Below the pieces are notes generated by a model. The model saw only the letters and a list, made by a program, of their open reading frames with translations. It was not told the DNA's origin and did not search any database. Shown here piece by piece: positions 9,948 to 17,862 of a stretch of DNA of 64,000 bases. The first letter of the stretch is position 1; each line of letters begins with the position of its first letter. Source of the DNA: Levilactobacillus suantsaii (GTDB lineage: Bacteria > Bacillota > Bacilli > Lactobacillales > Lactobacillaceae); NCBI RefSeq assembly GCF_004115745.1, contig NZ_QXIL01000003.1:112702-176701 (forward strand), in the 5' to 3' direction. Both the position numbers and the translations under genes were made by a program.

Positions 9948-9973
9948 TTAGCACTCACAATTTCAAGTGCTAA
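9948..9973 (-). promoter_or_regulatory. CIRCE operator 1 (HrcA site), short spacer
   Basis: TTAGCACTC at 9948-9956 and AAGTGCTAA at 9965-9973, separated by 8 nt. The usual CIRCE spacing is 9. It lies just downstream of the -10 box, over the transcription start region. Confidence 0.9.
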
Positions 9974-9984
9974 GACACATATAC

Positions 9985-10013
9985 AATGTAGCAAACTCGC
10001 GTTTTTAAGTCAA
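9985..10013 (-). promoter_or_regulatory. SigA promoter of hrcA-grpE-dnaK-dnaJ
   Basis: Minus-strand TTGACT (10008-10013), 17 bp spacer, TACATT (9985-9990) with a TGC extension. Confidence 0.85.
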
Positions 10014-10030
10014 GAAATCCAACAAGAAAT

Positions 10031-10057
10031 TTAGCAATCTCTTTCGTTAAGTGCTAA
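10031..10057 (-). promoter_or_regulatory. CIRCE operator 2 (HrcA site)
   Basis: TTAGCAATC (10031-10039), 9 nt spacer, AAGTGCTAA (10049-10057), upstream of the -35 box. Arms are imperfect but spacing is canonical. Confidence 0.85.
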
Positions 10058-10093
10058 TTTACGGATTTTTTCCTTCCCAGTACGGTCTGCCGC

Positions 10094-11047
10094 CTAGTTC
10101 TGCTGACCGTGTTGGGCGAAGTAATCCCGGGTGTGGGCTTCGTCTCGCTGCAACTGTGCCACTAACCCTTCGGCACCGTCAAACTTGATTTCCCCCCGCA
10201 AGCGATGGTACCACTCGATAGCCACGGACTCACCATAAAGGTTGCCCTGAAAATCTAAGAGGTTCATCTCCACGGTGATCGGCCGGTCGTCACCAAAGGT
10301 TACGTTCCGTCCAACTGAGACCATCCCCGGGTACCAAATGGCCCCCACCTTTAAACGGGCGGTGTAGATGCCAATTCCGGGCAGCCACTCGTCTTCGGGA
10401 GCCAACACATTCGCCGTGGGGTACCCGATGGTTCGTCCCCGGGCTTCCCCGTGGACGACCAACCCGGTCGTACGGTAAGTATAGCCTAATAAGTCATTGA
10501 CCGCATCGATATCGCCGTCGCCCATAGCCTGACGAATCCGGGTCGAGCTGACTTTCCCTGTTGCAAGAGTCATTTCGGGAACCGTCTCCACACTAAAACG
10601 CCCCTGAGCGTAATCGCTCAAGTTCGCCATCGTCGCGACGTCTTTTTTGCCGTAGGTGTGATCGAAACCCGCCACCGCGACCACCGTGTGAAACGGCACC
10701 AAATAGTGGTCAACAAATTCTTGGGGCGTCTGGGCGGCAAATTCACCCGTGTAGTTAACCCAAAAGACCCGGTCAACGCCCAGCCGTTCCAGCTGTTGGA
10801 GCTTACGTTTCTCGGGGCTCAAATACTTACGGTCATCGGCTGTCATTGGCCGGTAAACCAACGCGGGATGGTGGTCGTAGGTCAAAACTGCGAGTTTCAC
10901 CCCGCGTTGTTGGGCCAAGGCCTTGGCTCGCTTGATCACGGCTTGATGCCCCCGGTGGACCCCATCAAAAAAGCCCATGGCTAAAACGACAGGATCTGCC
11001 GGAATTTTCTGCGGATCCAAAGGATGATGTATGCGAATAACTTCCAT
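10094..11047 (-). CDS. ribF: Bifunctional riboflavin kinase / FAD synthetase
   Basis: A 317-residue enzyme that makes FMN from riboflavin and FAD from FMN. The N-terminal nucleotidyltransferase domain shows GFFDGVHRGHQAVI near residue 27 and SSTRIRQAMGDGDI near 165. The C-terminal kinase domain has GYPTANV near 215 and a terminal helix. It lies 26 nt after truB, the usual truB-ribF pair. No FMN riboswitch is visible in front of it. Confidence 0.97.
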   Translation of the reverse strand: MEVIRIHHPLDPQKIPADPVVLAMGFFDGVHRGHQAVIKRAKALAQQRGVKLAVLTYDHHPALVYRPMTADDRKYLSPEKRKLQQLERLGVDRVFWVNYTGEFAAQTPQEFVDHYLVPFHTVVAVAGFDHTYGKKDVATMANLSDYAQGRFSVETVPEMTLATGKVSSTRIRQAMGDGDIDAVNDLLGYTYRTTGLVVHGEARGRTIGYPTANVLAPEDEWLPGIGIYTARLKVGAIWYPGMVSVGRNVTFGDDRPITVEMNLLDFQGNLYGESVAIEWYHRLRGEIKFDGAEGLVAQLQRDEAHTRDYFAQHGQQN

Positions 11048-11073
11048 AACCGGCTGTTCTCTCCTTAATGTGC

Positions 11074-11994
11074 TTAATTCACCGCGAACATTTTGAGCGG
11101 TTTATACTGTTGCTTCTCATCTGACCACTGGTACAGACACTTGGTCTCATTTTCGTAGGTCAAAGCCAACACGGGGACCTTAGTTGGGGTTGCTTGGGCC
11201 ACTTCTTGCGCGCTTAAGAAGACCCCATTTTTGACCAGTTGCCACAGCTTGGCCGACAACGCCACGTGGGGGTAAGCCCGCAACGCGTAATCGATGGGCC
11301 GTAAAATGCTGGCGAGGTCATCGGCTTCAACGGCCGCGGCAACCTGGTCTAACGTGACGGCTTGATCGAGCGTAAATCCGCCACTTTTCAGCCGGGTCAA
11401 GGTCGCCATCACGGCCGGTACCCCTAATTTACGACCGAGATCGACCGCGAGGGTCCGGACGTAAGTCCCTTTCGAACACCCAATTTCAAAAGCAATCGTC
11501 TGGGTTCCCGTGCTGGCGTCAAAGTCGCCGGCACCCGTCAGGGTAAAGTAATCCACCGTGACGGTTCTGGTGGGCCGTTCGACCGTTTCCCCGGCCCGGG
11601 CGTACTCGTACAATCGCCGCCCGTGAACCTTCACCGCCGAGTACATCGGCGGGGTCTGCTGGATGGTGCCCGTCAAGGTTTGGGCCGCTTCAGCCACCGC
11701 TGCGGCTGTAAACGGCGTGCTTAGTGGTTGACGCGCCACCTCGTCACCGTCCAAATCTTCAGTCGTAGTGGCAACGCCTAACGTCACCTTACCCCGGTAA
11801 ACTTTGCCGGATGCCATAAGGTACGGCACGACCTTAGTGGCCGTCCCGACACAAATGGGTAAGACCCCATCAACGTTGGGATCCAGCGTACCGCTGTGAC
11901 CCACGCGTTTGGTTTGTAAAATGTGGCGTAGTTTGGCCACACAGTCGAAGCTAGTCATGCCCCGTTCCTTGTGCAGGGGGATAATTCCGTTCAT
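11074..11994 (-). CDS. truB: tRNA pseudouridine(55) synthase TruB
   Basis: A 306-residue enzyme that makes pseudouridine 55 in the T-loop of tRNAs. The catalytic aspartate is D38 in HSGTLDPNVDG, and the N-terminus NGIIPLHKERGMTSFD is typical. The start is the ATG at 11992-11994, preceded by AACGGAGGC; the frame is open for another 40 codons upstream, but that stretch crosses a terminator and does not look like TruB. The ribosome-binding site almost touches that terminator, so transcription must pass through it. Confidence 0.96.
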   Translation of the reverse strand: MNGIIPLHKERGMTSFDCVAKLRHILQTKRVGHSGTLDPNVDGVLPICVGTATKVVPYLMASGKVYRGKVTLGVATTTEDLDGDEVARQPLSTPFTAAAVAEAAQTLTGTIQQTPPMYSAVKVHGRRLYEYARAGETVERPTRTVTVDYFTLTGAGDFDASTGTQTIAFEIGCSKGTYVRTLAVDLGRKLGVPAVMATLTRLKSGGFTLDQAVTLDQVAAAVEADDLASILRPIDYALRAYPHVALSAKLWQLVKNGVFLSAQEVAQATPTKVPVLALTYENETKCLYQWSDEKQQYKPLKMFAVN

Positions 11995-12013
11995 GAATGG
12001 GCCTCCGTTTCTC

Positions 12014-12047
12014 AAAAAAAAGGCCGGGGACAAAATTCCCCCGGCCC
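12014..12047 (-). terminator. Terminator between rbfA and truB
   Basis: Core stem GGCCGGGG/CCCCGGCC (12022-12029 and 12039-12046), then seven T on the minus strand. The truB ribosome-binding site begins 7 nt later. Confidence 0.85.
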
Positions 12048-12143
12048 TTGCTTGCATTGCGTTTACATTTTGCGTCTCATTCTCGGGCCGTTGGGAAGCA
12101 CGCAACTTGGTCACGTGTCGTCCCGTCAGCTCAGCTACGGTCG

Positions 12144-12500
12144 TTACTCGTGATCTTGACGGTGCAAATCGTTCAAGAGTTCGTCGATGCGACTCCCGTA
12201 TTGTACAGACTTATCCCGTTCAAAGAAGAGTTCGGGCGTCTTGTAGATACTCAACCGGGACCCCAATTCGGAGCGAATCAGCCCCGTCGCCTTTTTCAGG
12301 CCCTGGGCGGTCTTCTCCGCCGACGATGCCTTGTCCGACAAGATACTGTAGTAAACGGTCGCCTCCTGCAGGTCACCCGTGACTTCGACACCCGTCACGG
12401 TCACGCCTTCCACGCGCGGATCACGCACCCGTTTGAGGAGAATATCCGTGACCTCGCGTTGTATCTCTTGTTCTAAGCGACCAACTCGATATTGTGCCAT
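12144..12500 (-). CDS. rbfA: Ribosome-binding factor A
   Basis: A 118-residue KH-fold protein with the family N-terminus QYRVGRLEQEIQREVTDIL, the RDPR motif (VRDPRVEGVTVT) and SRLSIYKTPELFFERD. RbfA binds the 30S subunit and helps process the 5' end of 16S rRNA. It is 20 nt downstream of infB, at the end of the rimP-nusA-infB-rbfA operon. Confidence 0.97.
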   Translation of the reverse strand: MAQYRVGRLEQEIQREVTDILLKRVRDPRVEGVTVTGVEVTGDLQEATVYYSILSDKASSAEKTAQGLKKATGLIRSELGSRLSIYKTPELFFERDKSVQYGSRIDELLNDLHRQDHE

Positions 12501-12519
12501 TGCGTTGTGCCTCCGTTCG

Positions 12520-14898
12520 TTATTTAACCGGAACTTCCTTCATGACGTACGCTTCGATCACGTCGTCCACTTTGATGTCGTTGTAGTTTTCAATCGTTAA
12601 CCCGAGTTCATAACCCTGCTTAACTTCCTTCACGTCATCCTTAAAGCGTTTCAGACTGCCCAGCTTACCTTCGTAGACCACGACGTTATCACGAATCAAG
12701 CGGACATCACTGTCGGCCGTAATCTTACCATCAGTGACCATCCCACCGGCAATCGTCCCCACTTTAGAAGCGTGGTAGATTTGCCGAATTTCGACTTGAC
12801 CAATCACTTGTTCTTCGTAGGTCGGTTCCAGCATCCCCTTCATCGCCGCTTCGATCTCATCGATGGCGTTGTAGATGACGTTGTGCAAGCGGATGTCGAC
12901 CTTGTCGCTATCGGCTTGGGACCGTGCTTGTGGCGTTGGCCGCACGTTGAACCCGATAATGATGGCGTTCGACGCTTCAGCCAGCGTCACGTCACTTTCG
13001 TTGATGGCCCCAACGGCGGAGTGAATGATGTTGACCCGCACGCCAGAAACGTCAATCTTTTGCAAACTGCCCACTAAGGCCTCGACAGATCCTTGGACGT
13101 CGGCCTTGATGATGACGTCGACTTCCTTCATTTCGCCTTCCTTTAAGGAATCGAACAGGTTGTCCAACGTGACGTGGTTGGTGTTTTGGCGTTCCTTGAC
13201 CAAGGCTTCCTTGGCCCGTTCTTCACCAGCAGCCCGCGCCGTTTTTTCGTCGTCGAAGACCACGAACCGGTCCCCGGCTTCGGGCACGTCGCTCAACCCC
13301 GTAATCTCAACCGGCGTCGATGGAACTGCCGCCTTGATGGCGCGGCCCCGTTCGTTGGTCATCGTCCGGACCCGGCCAAAGGTATTGCCGACCACAATTG
13401 GGTCGCCAACGTGTAAGGTCCCTTGTTGAACCAGTAAGGTCGCTACAGACCCTTTTCCTTGATCCAACCGGGCTTCAATCACAGAACCGGCCCCATTTTG
13501 TTCTGGGTTAGCCTTTAATTCCATGACTTCGGACTGCAGTAAAATCATGTCCAACAATTCATCGATGTTCTTGCCGAACTTCGCGGAAATGTTGACGAAG
13601 ATGGTGTCGCCACCCCAGTCTTCAGGAATCAATTCGTATTCCGTCAATTGTTCCATGACGTGGTTCGGGTTGGCCCCCGGCTTATCGATCTTGTTGACCG
13701 CCACGATGATTGGCGTTCCCGCCGCCTTCGCGTGGTGAATGGCTTCGATAGTCTGCGGCATGACCCCATCATCAGCAGCGACCACCAAAATGGTGATGTC
13801 GGTGATTTCGGCACCGCGGGCCCGCATTTCAGTAAAGGCCGCGTGTCCTGGGGTATCCAAGAACGTGATCAGCTTATCGTTGTAGTGGACCTGATAAGCC
13901 CCGATATCTTGCGTGATCCCACCGGCTTCACCCGCCGTGATGTGCGAGTGCCGTAAGTGGTCCAACAAGGTCGTCTTCCCGTGGTCAACGTGGCCCATGA
14001 TGGTCACAACTGGGGCCCGAGTTTCTTGATGGTCCTTGTTGGCCATCTCGGCATCAAAGGCCTTGTCGATATCGGAAACGTCGACTTGGACCTTTTCCTT
14101 GGCTTCGATGCCGTAGTCTTCGGCCAAAATCTCAATGGTATCCTTATCCAGAGATTGGTTCTGGTTGACCATCACACCCAGCATAAAGAGCTTCTTGACG
14201 ATTTCGGCTGATGACCGGTGTAACAGCTTCGCTAAGTCTTGGGCATTCATGCCATCGCTATAGAGTAAGACTTCTGGTAAGGCCTTGTTCTTCCGCTCTG
14301 GTGCACCCTTGTGGTGGTTCACATCTTTAATCCGTTGGTTCTTCTTGTAACGATTATTATTGTTATTGCGGCGCCGATTATTCCGGTTGTTACGGTTATT
14401 GCGTCCGCCCCGGCTATTACGCCGGCCATTATTATTTGTATTATTATTCAAGCTTCCACCAAATCTGCCGGTCCCGGAGTTAGACGTCCCATGATGCTGT
14501 CCGGTCTGGCTATTATTATTTTTATTATTGTGTTGTGCATGATGCTGTTGCTGCCCCGTTGTCGCTTGGGACCGCTGTGTTGCGGCAGTCTTCGTCGTTT
14601 TTCGGGGAGCTTGGGACTGATGGCGGTCGGTCGCATGATGCGCCGACTGCTGCGCTGCGTGTTGTTGCGCATGAGCGTGGCCCTGTCGATGACCAGTGGT
14701 GTGCGCCGGTTTAGCGGGACGACTCGTTTTGGCTTGTGATTGGGGTTGCACAGCAGCCCGTAATTGACGTTCTTCGTTCTCGCCGAGCGTTGACATATGG
14801 TTCTTGACCGCGAAGCCTTTTTCCTCAGCCGTTGCGATCAATTTTTTACTGGAGACATTGAGTTCTTTTGCAAGTTCATAAATGCGCTTTTTCCCCAT
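12520..14898 (-). CDS. infB: Translation initiation factor IF-2
   Basis: A 792-residue GTPase that brings initiator tRNA to the 30S subunit. It starts with an IF2-N helix domain ([20 protein letters not shown]), followed by a low-complexity Gln/His/Asn/Arg region at about residues 45-190 and a second IF2-N domain. The G domain has [13 protein letters not shown] near residue 300, DTPGHAAF and NKIDKPGAN, then domains II-IV. The ATG at 14896-14898 is chosen because AAGGAGAG precedes it at good spacing, rather than an in-frame start 10 codons upstream. Confidence 0.98.
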   Translation of the reverse strand: MGKKRIYELAKELNVSSKKLIATAEEKGFAVKNHMSTLGENEERQLRAAVQPQSQAKTSRPAKPAHTTGHRQGHAHAQQHAAQQSAHHATDRHQSQAPRKTTKTAATQRSQATTGQQQHHAQHNNKNNNSQTGQHHGTSNSGTGRFGGSLNNNTNNNGRRNSRGGRNNRNNRNNRRRNNNNNRYKKNQRIKDVNHHKGAPERKNKALPEVLLYSDGMNAQDLAKLLHRSSAEIVKKLFMLGVMVNQNQSLDKDTIEILAEDYGIEAKEKVQVDVSDIDKAFDAEMANKDHQETRAPVVTIMGHVDHGKTTLLDHLRHSHITAGEAGGITQDIGAYQVHYNDKLITFLDTPGHAAFTEMRARGAEITDITILVVAADDGVMPQTIEAIHHAKAAGTPIIVAVNKIDKPGANPNHVMEQLTEYELIPEDWGGDTIFVNISAKFGKNIDELLDMILLQSEVMELKANPEQNGAGSVIEARLDQGKGSVATLLVQQGTLHVGDPIVVGNTFGRVRTMTNERGRAIKAAVPSTPVEITGLSDVPEAGDRFVVFDDEKTARAAGEERAKEALVKERQNTNHVTLDNLFDSLKEGEMKEVDVIIKADVQGSVEALVGSLQKIDVSGVRVNIIHSAVGAINESDVTLAEASNAIIIGFNVRPTPQARSQADSDKVDIRLHNVIYNAIDEIEAAMKGMLEPTYEEQVIGQVEIRQIYHASKVGTIAGGMVTDGKITADSDVRLIRDNVVVYEGKLGSLKRFKDDVKEVKQGYELGLTIENYNDIKVDDVIEAYVMKEVPVK

Positions 14899-14942
14899 AT
14901 CATCACTCTCCTTAATAAATTCGATCACGAGAACGTCAATGG

Positions 14943-15248
14943 TTAGTCAGCAAGTAATTGTTGTAACTTCCGGACGAATCCCGGATCGGTAATAGCAATG
15001 ACCGTCCGCGCCGACCCAATCGCCGTGCTCAGTTGGTCTTTCGTAAAGGTCTCGTTTAACGCTACCTCATAGCTTGCCGCCTTATCGCGGAACTGTTTTT
15101 GGCTACTACTGCCGGCATCACTGGCCAGTAAGACCAGTTTAGCTGACCCGTTGCGAATCGCCGCGAGGACGAACGTTTCACCGGTAATGAGTTTTCCCGC
15201 TCGCCGGACGAGGCCTAATAATTGTAACGCACGTTGGGCATTAGTCAT
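14943..15248 (-). CDS. ylxQ: L7Ae-family ribosomal protein YlxQ
   Basis: A 101-residue RNA-binding protein of the L7Ae/L30e family, which binds kink-turn RNA and occurs between ylxR and infB in Firmicutes. The N-terminus [22 protein letters not shown] and the [10 protein letters not shown] core match. The start at 15246-15248 lies 8 nt inside the end of ylxR; the longer frame upstream would only overlap ylxR more deeply. Precise role is unsettled. Confidence 0.93.
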   Translation of the reverse strand: MTNAQRALQLLGLVRRAGKLITGETFVLAAIRNGSAKLVLLASDAGSSSQKQFRDKAASYEVALNETFTKDQLSTAIGSARTVIAITDPGFVRKLQQLLAD

Positions 15249-15537
15249 GGTCGAATAATTCCCGCCGTGCCTGTTGGTGATCCACGTAGGCAATCAAGTC
15301 ATCGTAGAACTGGTCGTCGATCTTCACGCCAAAAACGTGGTCAAACGTCCGCTCTTTCTTGGCTTTTTTGGCGACGTCGACGTTCAAACTAATGTAAGCC
15401 CCCCGGCCGGATTGCTTCCCAGTCGGGTCCAAACTAACTTCTTGGGCTTGGTTACGCACCACGCGAACCAATTGTTTCTTCGGTGCCATCTCTCCGGTGA
15501 CGATATCTTTACGCATCGGAATCTTTCGTTGTTTCAT
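15241..15537 (-). CDS. ylxR: YlxR family protein (RNase P modulator RnpM type)
   Basis: A 98-residue basic protein with KRKIPMRKDIVTGEM and the GRGAYIS signature (PTGKQSGRGAYISLNVD). Homologues in Bacillus bind RNase P RNA and modulate it. It lies in the conserved nusA-ylxR-ylxQ-infB order, 28 nt after nusA, and overlaps ylxQ by 8 nt, which suggests coupled translation. Confidence 0.93.
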   Translation of the reverse strand: MKQRKIPMRKDIVTGEMAPKKQLVRVVRNQAQEVSLDPTGKQSGRGAYISLNVDVAKKAKKERTFDHVFGVKIDDQFYDDLIAYVDHQQARRELFDHD

Positions 15538-15565
15538 GGCTCCAAAACCTCCTTTAAGCTAGGGC

Positions 15566-16846
15566 CTAGTTGGCCGCGTCGTCATCCTGATCAGTAGTTG
15601 CATCATTCGTCGTTGCGGTATCGTCCGCCGCATCGTCGGTAGTTGCCGCAGAATCGGCACCGTCAGTCGCATCCGTTGTCGAAGCAGCCGACGTAACGTC
15701 CTCATCCGTTGCCGACGCATCATCAGTCGCGTCGTCGACCGGGGCATCCGTAGCAGAATCATCCGCCGGCGTCGTCTCCGCGTCAGCGTTTTGTTCAGCT
15801 TCCATTATAGCAGATGCTTCAGATTCTGATTTAATATCGATCTTATAACCGGTCAACTTGGCGGCCAACCGGGCATTTTGCCCCCGCTTACCGATGGCTA
15901 AGGATAACTGATAATCCGGCACAACGACTTCACAAGCCCGTTCGTTATTCGGGTCAAAGATGACGTCCAAGACTTCAGCCGGATTCAACGCATTGGCGAT
16001 GAACTTAGCTTCGTCATCGGTCCATTCCACGATGTCCATGTTTTCGCCACCGAGTTCGTTCACGATGGTTTGGACCCGTTGTCCCCGGGGACCAACACTA
16101 GTTCCCACGGGATCGATGTCGGGGTTGTTCGACCGAACGGCAATTTTAGCGCGGTCGCCAGCTTCGCGGGCAATCGCCATGATTTCCACGGTCCCATCGT
16201 AGATTTCTGGTACTTCTTGTTCAAACAGGCGCTTCAGTAAGTCTGAAGCTGTCCGGCTGACGAAGACCTGGGGACCCTTGGTGGCATTTTCCACCCGGGT
16301 GACGTAGACCTTGATACGGTCATGAATCCGGTAGGTTTCGTTCGGCATCTGGTCTTGACGGCCCATGACGGCTTCGACCTTCCCCAGATTGACGTAAACG
16401 AACCGGGTATCTTGACGTTCAACTTCTCCCGTGACGATTTCGTTTTCATACTGGCTGTATTGGTCGTAGATGATATTACGTTCAGCTTCACGGACCCGTT
16501 GCATAATAACCTGTTTAGCCGTTTGCGCGGCAATCCGACCAAAGTTCTTGGGCGTGACCTCAAATTTGATATCGTCGCCTAATTCGTAGCCCTTATTGAT
16601 TGCTAAAGCTTCGTCTAAGCTAACTTCCAAGCGAGAATCGTAGACCTGATCGACGACCTTCTTCACGGCAAAGACGTGAATGTCTCCCTTGCGTTGGTCA
16701 AAGTTGACTTCCACGTTTTGGGCTTGGTCGTAATTGCGCTTGTAGGCGGACACTAAGGCCGCTTCTAGGGCTTCAATCACGATTTCTTTTTTGATACCCT
16801 TTTCGGTTTCGAGGACGTCTAGGGCGCCCAGTAGTTCTTTACTCAT
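15566..16846 (-). CDS. nusA: Transcription termination/antitermination protein NusA
   Basis: A 426-residue RNA polymerase-binding factor: N-terminal domain, an S1 domain near residues 130-200 (IVTGEVERQDTRFVYVNLG) and two KH domains including DPVGTSVGPRGQRVQTIVNELGGE near 225. The last ~75 residues are an Asp/Ala/Thr-rich acidic tail, longer than in Bacillus but common in lactobacilli. NusA slows RNA polymerase and strengthens intrinsic terminators; a hairpin in the leader of its own operon is a plausible target. Confidence 0.97.
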   Translation of the reverse strand: MSKELLGALDVLETEKGIKKEIVIEALEAALVSAYKRNYDQAQNVEVNFDQRKGDIHVFAVKKVVDQVYDSRLEVSLDEALAINKGYELGDDIKFEVTPKNFGRIAAQTAKQVIMQRVREAERNIIYDQYSQYENEIVTGEVERQDTRFVYVNLGKVEAVMGRQDQMPNETYRIHDRIKVYVTRVENATKGPQVFVSRTASDLLKRLFEQEVPEIYDGTVEIMAIAREAGDRAKIAVRSNNPDIDPVGTSVGPRGQRVQTIVNELGGENMDIVEWTDDEAKFIANALNPAEVLDVIFDPNNERACEVVVPDYQLSLAIGKRGQNARLAAKLTGYKIDIKSESEASAIMEAEQNADAETTPADDSATDAPVDDATDDASATDEDVTSAASTTDATDGADSAATTDDAADDTATTNDATTDQDDDAAN

Positions 16847-16868
16847 GTTGTCTTTCGCTCCTTAAAAT

Positions 16869-17342
16869 TTAGAACTTAATGGCTAACCGTGCCTGTGCAA
16901 TGGCCGTGCGGGGAATCTCAAAGGTCTTGAAACGCCCCTTTAAGTTGACCCGTAAATCCAGTTGCTCGGCAGTCAATTTTTCTAGCGTTCCTTCGTAGAC
17001 CTTGCTAGGACCAATCTTTTGGTACAAGGATACGTGGATGTATTGCCCGACGGCCCGTTCAAAGTCGGCCGGCTTCTTCAATGGCCGTTCAGCACCCGGC
17101 GACGACACTTCCAAGAAATACGCCTGGGGAATCGGATCTGGATCGATGGCATCCAGTTGTTCCGACAATTCATCACTCACGGTCGCACACTCTTCAATGC
17201 TAATGCCCGCGGGCTTATCAATATAGACGCGTAGATACCAACCCTGACCCTCTTTTACGAATTCCACATCAACCAATTCGAACTGATGACGGGCAACGAT
17301 TGGTTGAACCAAGTTCGTCACGGTCTCGACGACTGTACTCAA
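16869..17342 (-). CDS. rimP: Ribosome maturation factor RimP
   Basis: A 157-residue protein needed for 30S subunit maturation. Recognised by [36 protein letters not shown](D) spread over residues 18-55 and [14 protein letters not shown] near 85. The start is TTG (17340-17342) after GGAGGCGG. First gene of the nusA operon, whose promoter and leader hairpin lie upstream. Confidence 0.96.
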   Translation of the reverse strand: MSTVVETVTNLVQPIVARHQFELVDVEFVKEGQGWYLRVYIDKPAGISIEECATVSDELSEQLDAIDPDPIPQAYFLEVSSPGAERPLKKPADFERAVGQYIHVSLYQKIGPSKVYEGTLEKLTAEQLDLRVNLKGRFKTFEIPRTAIAQARLAIKF

Positions 17343-17370
17343 ATAAATTCCGCCTCCTATATTTATCCAT

Positions 17371-17398
17371 TAAAAAGAGTGAGCATGGCTGCTCACTC
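17371..17398 (-). terminator. Terminator hairpin inside the rimP-nusA leader
   Basis: Perfect 9 bp stem GAGTGAGCA/TGCTCACTC (17377-17385 and 17390-17398) with 4 nt loop and T5 followed by AATGG on the minus strand. A good promoter lies upstream of it and rimP 29 nt downstream, so it can act as an attenuator as well as ending the upstream gene. Confidence 0.8.
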
Positions 17399-17427
17399 AT
17401 TTAAAAACGAGTTTAATTACATTCTTA

Positions 17428-17456
17428 ACTTTACTACAGTTACCGGTAGATTGCAA
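17428..17456 (-). promoter_or_regulatory. Promoter of the rimP-nusA-infB operon
   Basis: Minus-strand TTGCAA (17451-17456), 17 bp spacer, TAAAGT (17428-17433), just after the end of the small membrane-protein gene and upstream of the leader hairpin. Confidence 0.65.
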
Positions 17457-17469
17457 CTCTTGCGCCCGT

Positions 17470-17742
17470 TTACGCACTCGTTCCCAAGACGATGATGAAT
17501 CCCGCTAACGTAATAAATTCAAACACTAGAAAATCCAACTGGGCCAACTCCAAGTGGCGTAACGCCAAGACCTTCCCTAAGGTCAGGCAAAACGCCACCA
17601 GGAAGTACGCAATGACCAGAGCCAGAAACGGGCGTGCAATCACACTAGCCACCAGGCCACAAAAGACGTAACCCGACACGATCAAACAATACCCCAGAAA
17701 AAAGATCCAACCATCTGGTAACCGAATAAATTGCTGTAACAT
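17470..17742 (-). CDS. Small integral membrane protein, unknown function
   Basis: I do not recognise a family. The 90-residue product has three hydrophobic segments (about 8-35, 36-58, 70-90), few charged residues and ends ITLAGFIIVLGTSA. The ATG at 17740-17742 follows AAGGCGG at 9 nt; a GTG three codons upstream is the alternative. It stands alone between polC and rimP with its own promoter, and a cre-like site overlaps the -35 region, so expression may follow carbon supply. The separate promoter, ribosome-binding site and terminator make a real gene likely. Confidence 0.7.
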   Translation of the reverse strand: MLQQFIRLPDGWIFFLGYCLIVSGYVFCGLVASVIARPFLALVIAYFLVAFCLTLGKVLALRHLELAQLDFLVFEFITLAGFIIVLGTSA

Positions 17743-17799
17743 GGTGAACACCCGCCTTCGTGATTAACTTGTTCAAGAGTTATTGAACTTCTCAACTTT

Positions 17800-17836
17800 A
17801 GTATATCACGTTTTAAGGGTTTTGAAAGCGTTTACT
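17800..17836 (-). promoter_or_regulatory. Promoter with overlapping cre-like site
   Basis: Extended -10 TGATATACT (box 17800-17805) with a weak TTTCAA -35 (17822-17827). The plus-strand TGAAAGCGTTTACT at 17823-17836 matches the cre consensus TGWAANCGNTNWCA at 13 of 14 positions and covers the -35, a position expected to give CcpA repression. Confidence 0.55.
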
Positions 17837-17862
17837 CACCCGTAAATCCGGCAAATTAAGGG

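Noticed and set aside
10050..10094. FMN riboswitch near ribF
   Set aside because: ribF has no upstream leader (26 nt after truB), and no FMN motif is visible.
14311..14739. 142-codon plus-strand frame rich in isoleucine and leucine
   Set aside because: It is the antisense of the Asn-rich IF-2 segment; the hydrophobic look comes from reversed AAT repeats, not from a membrane protein.
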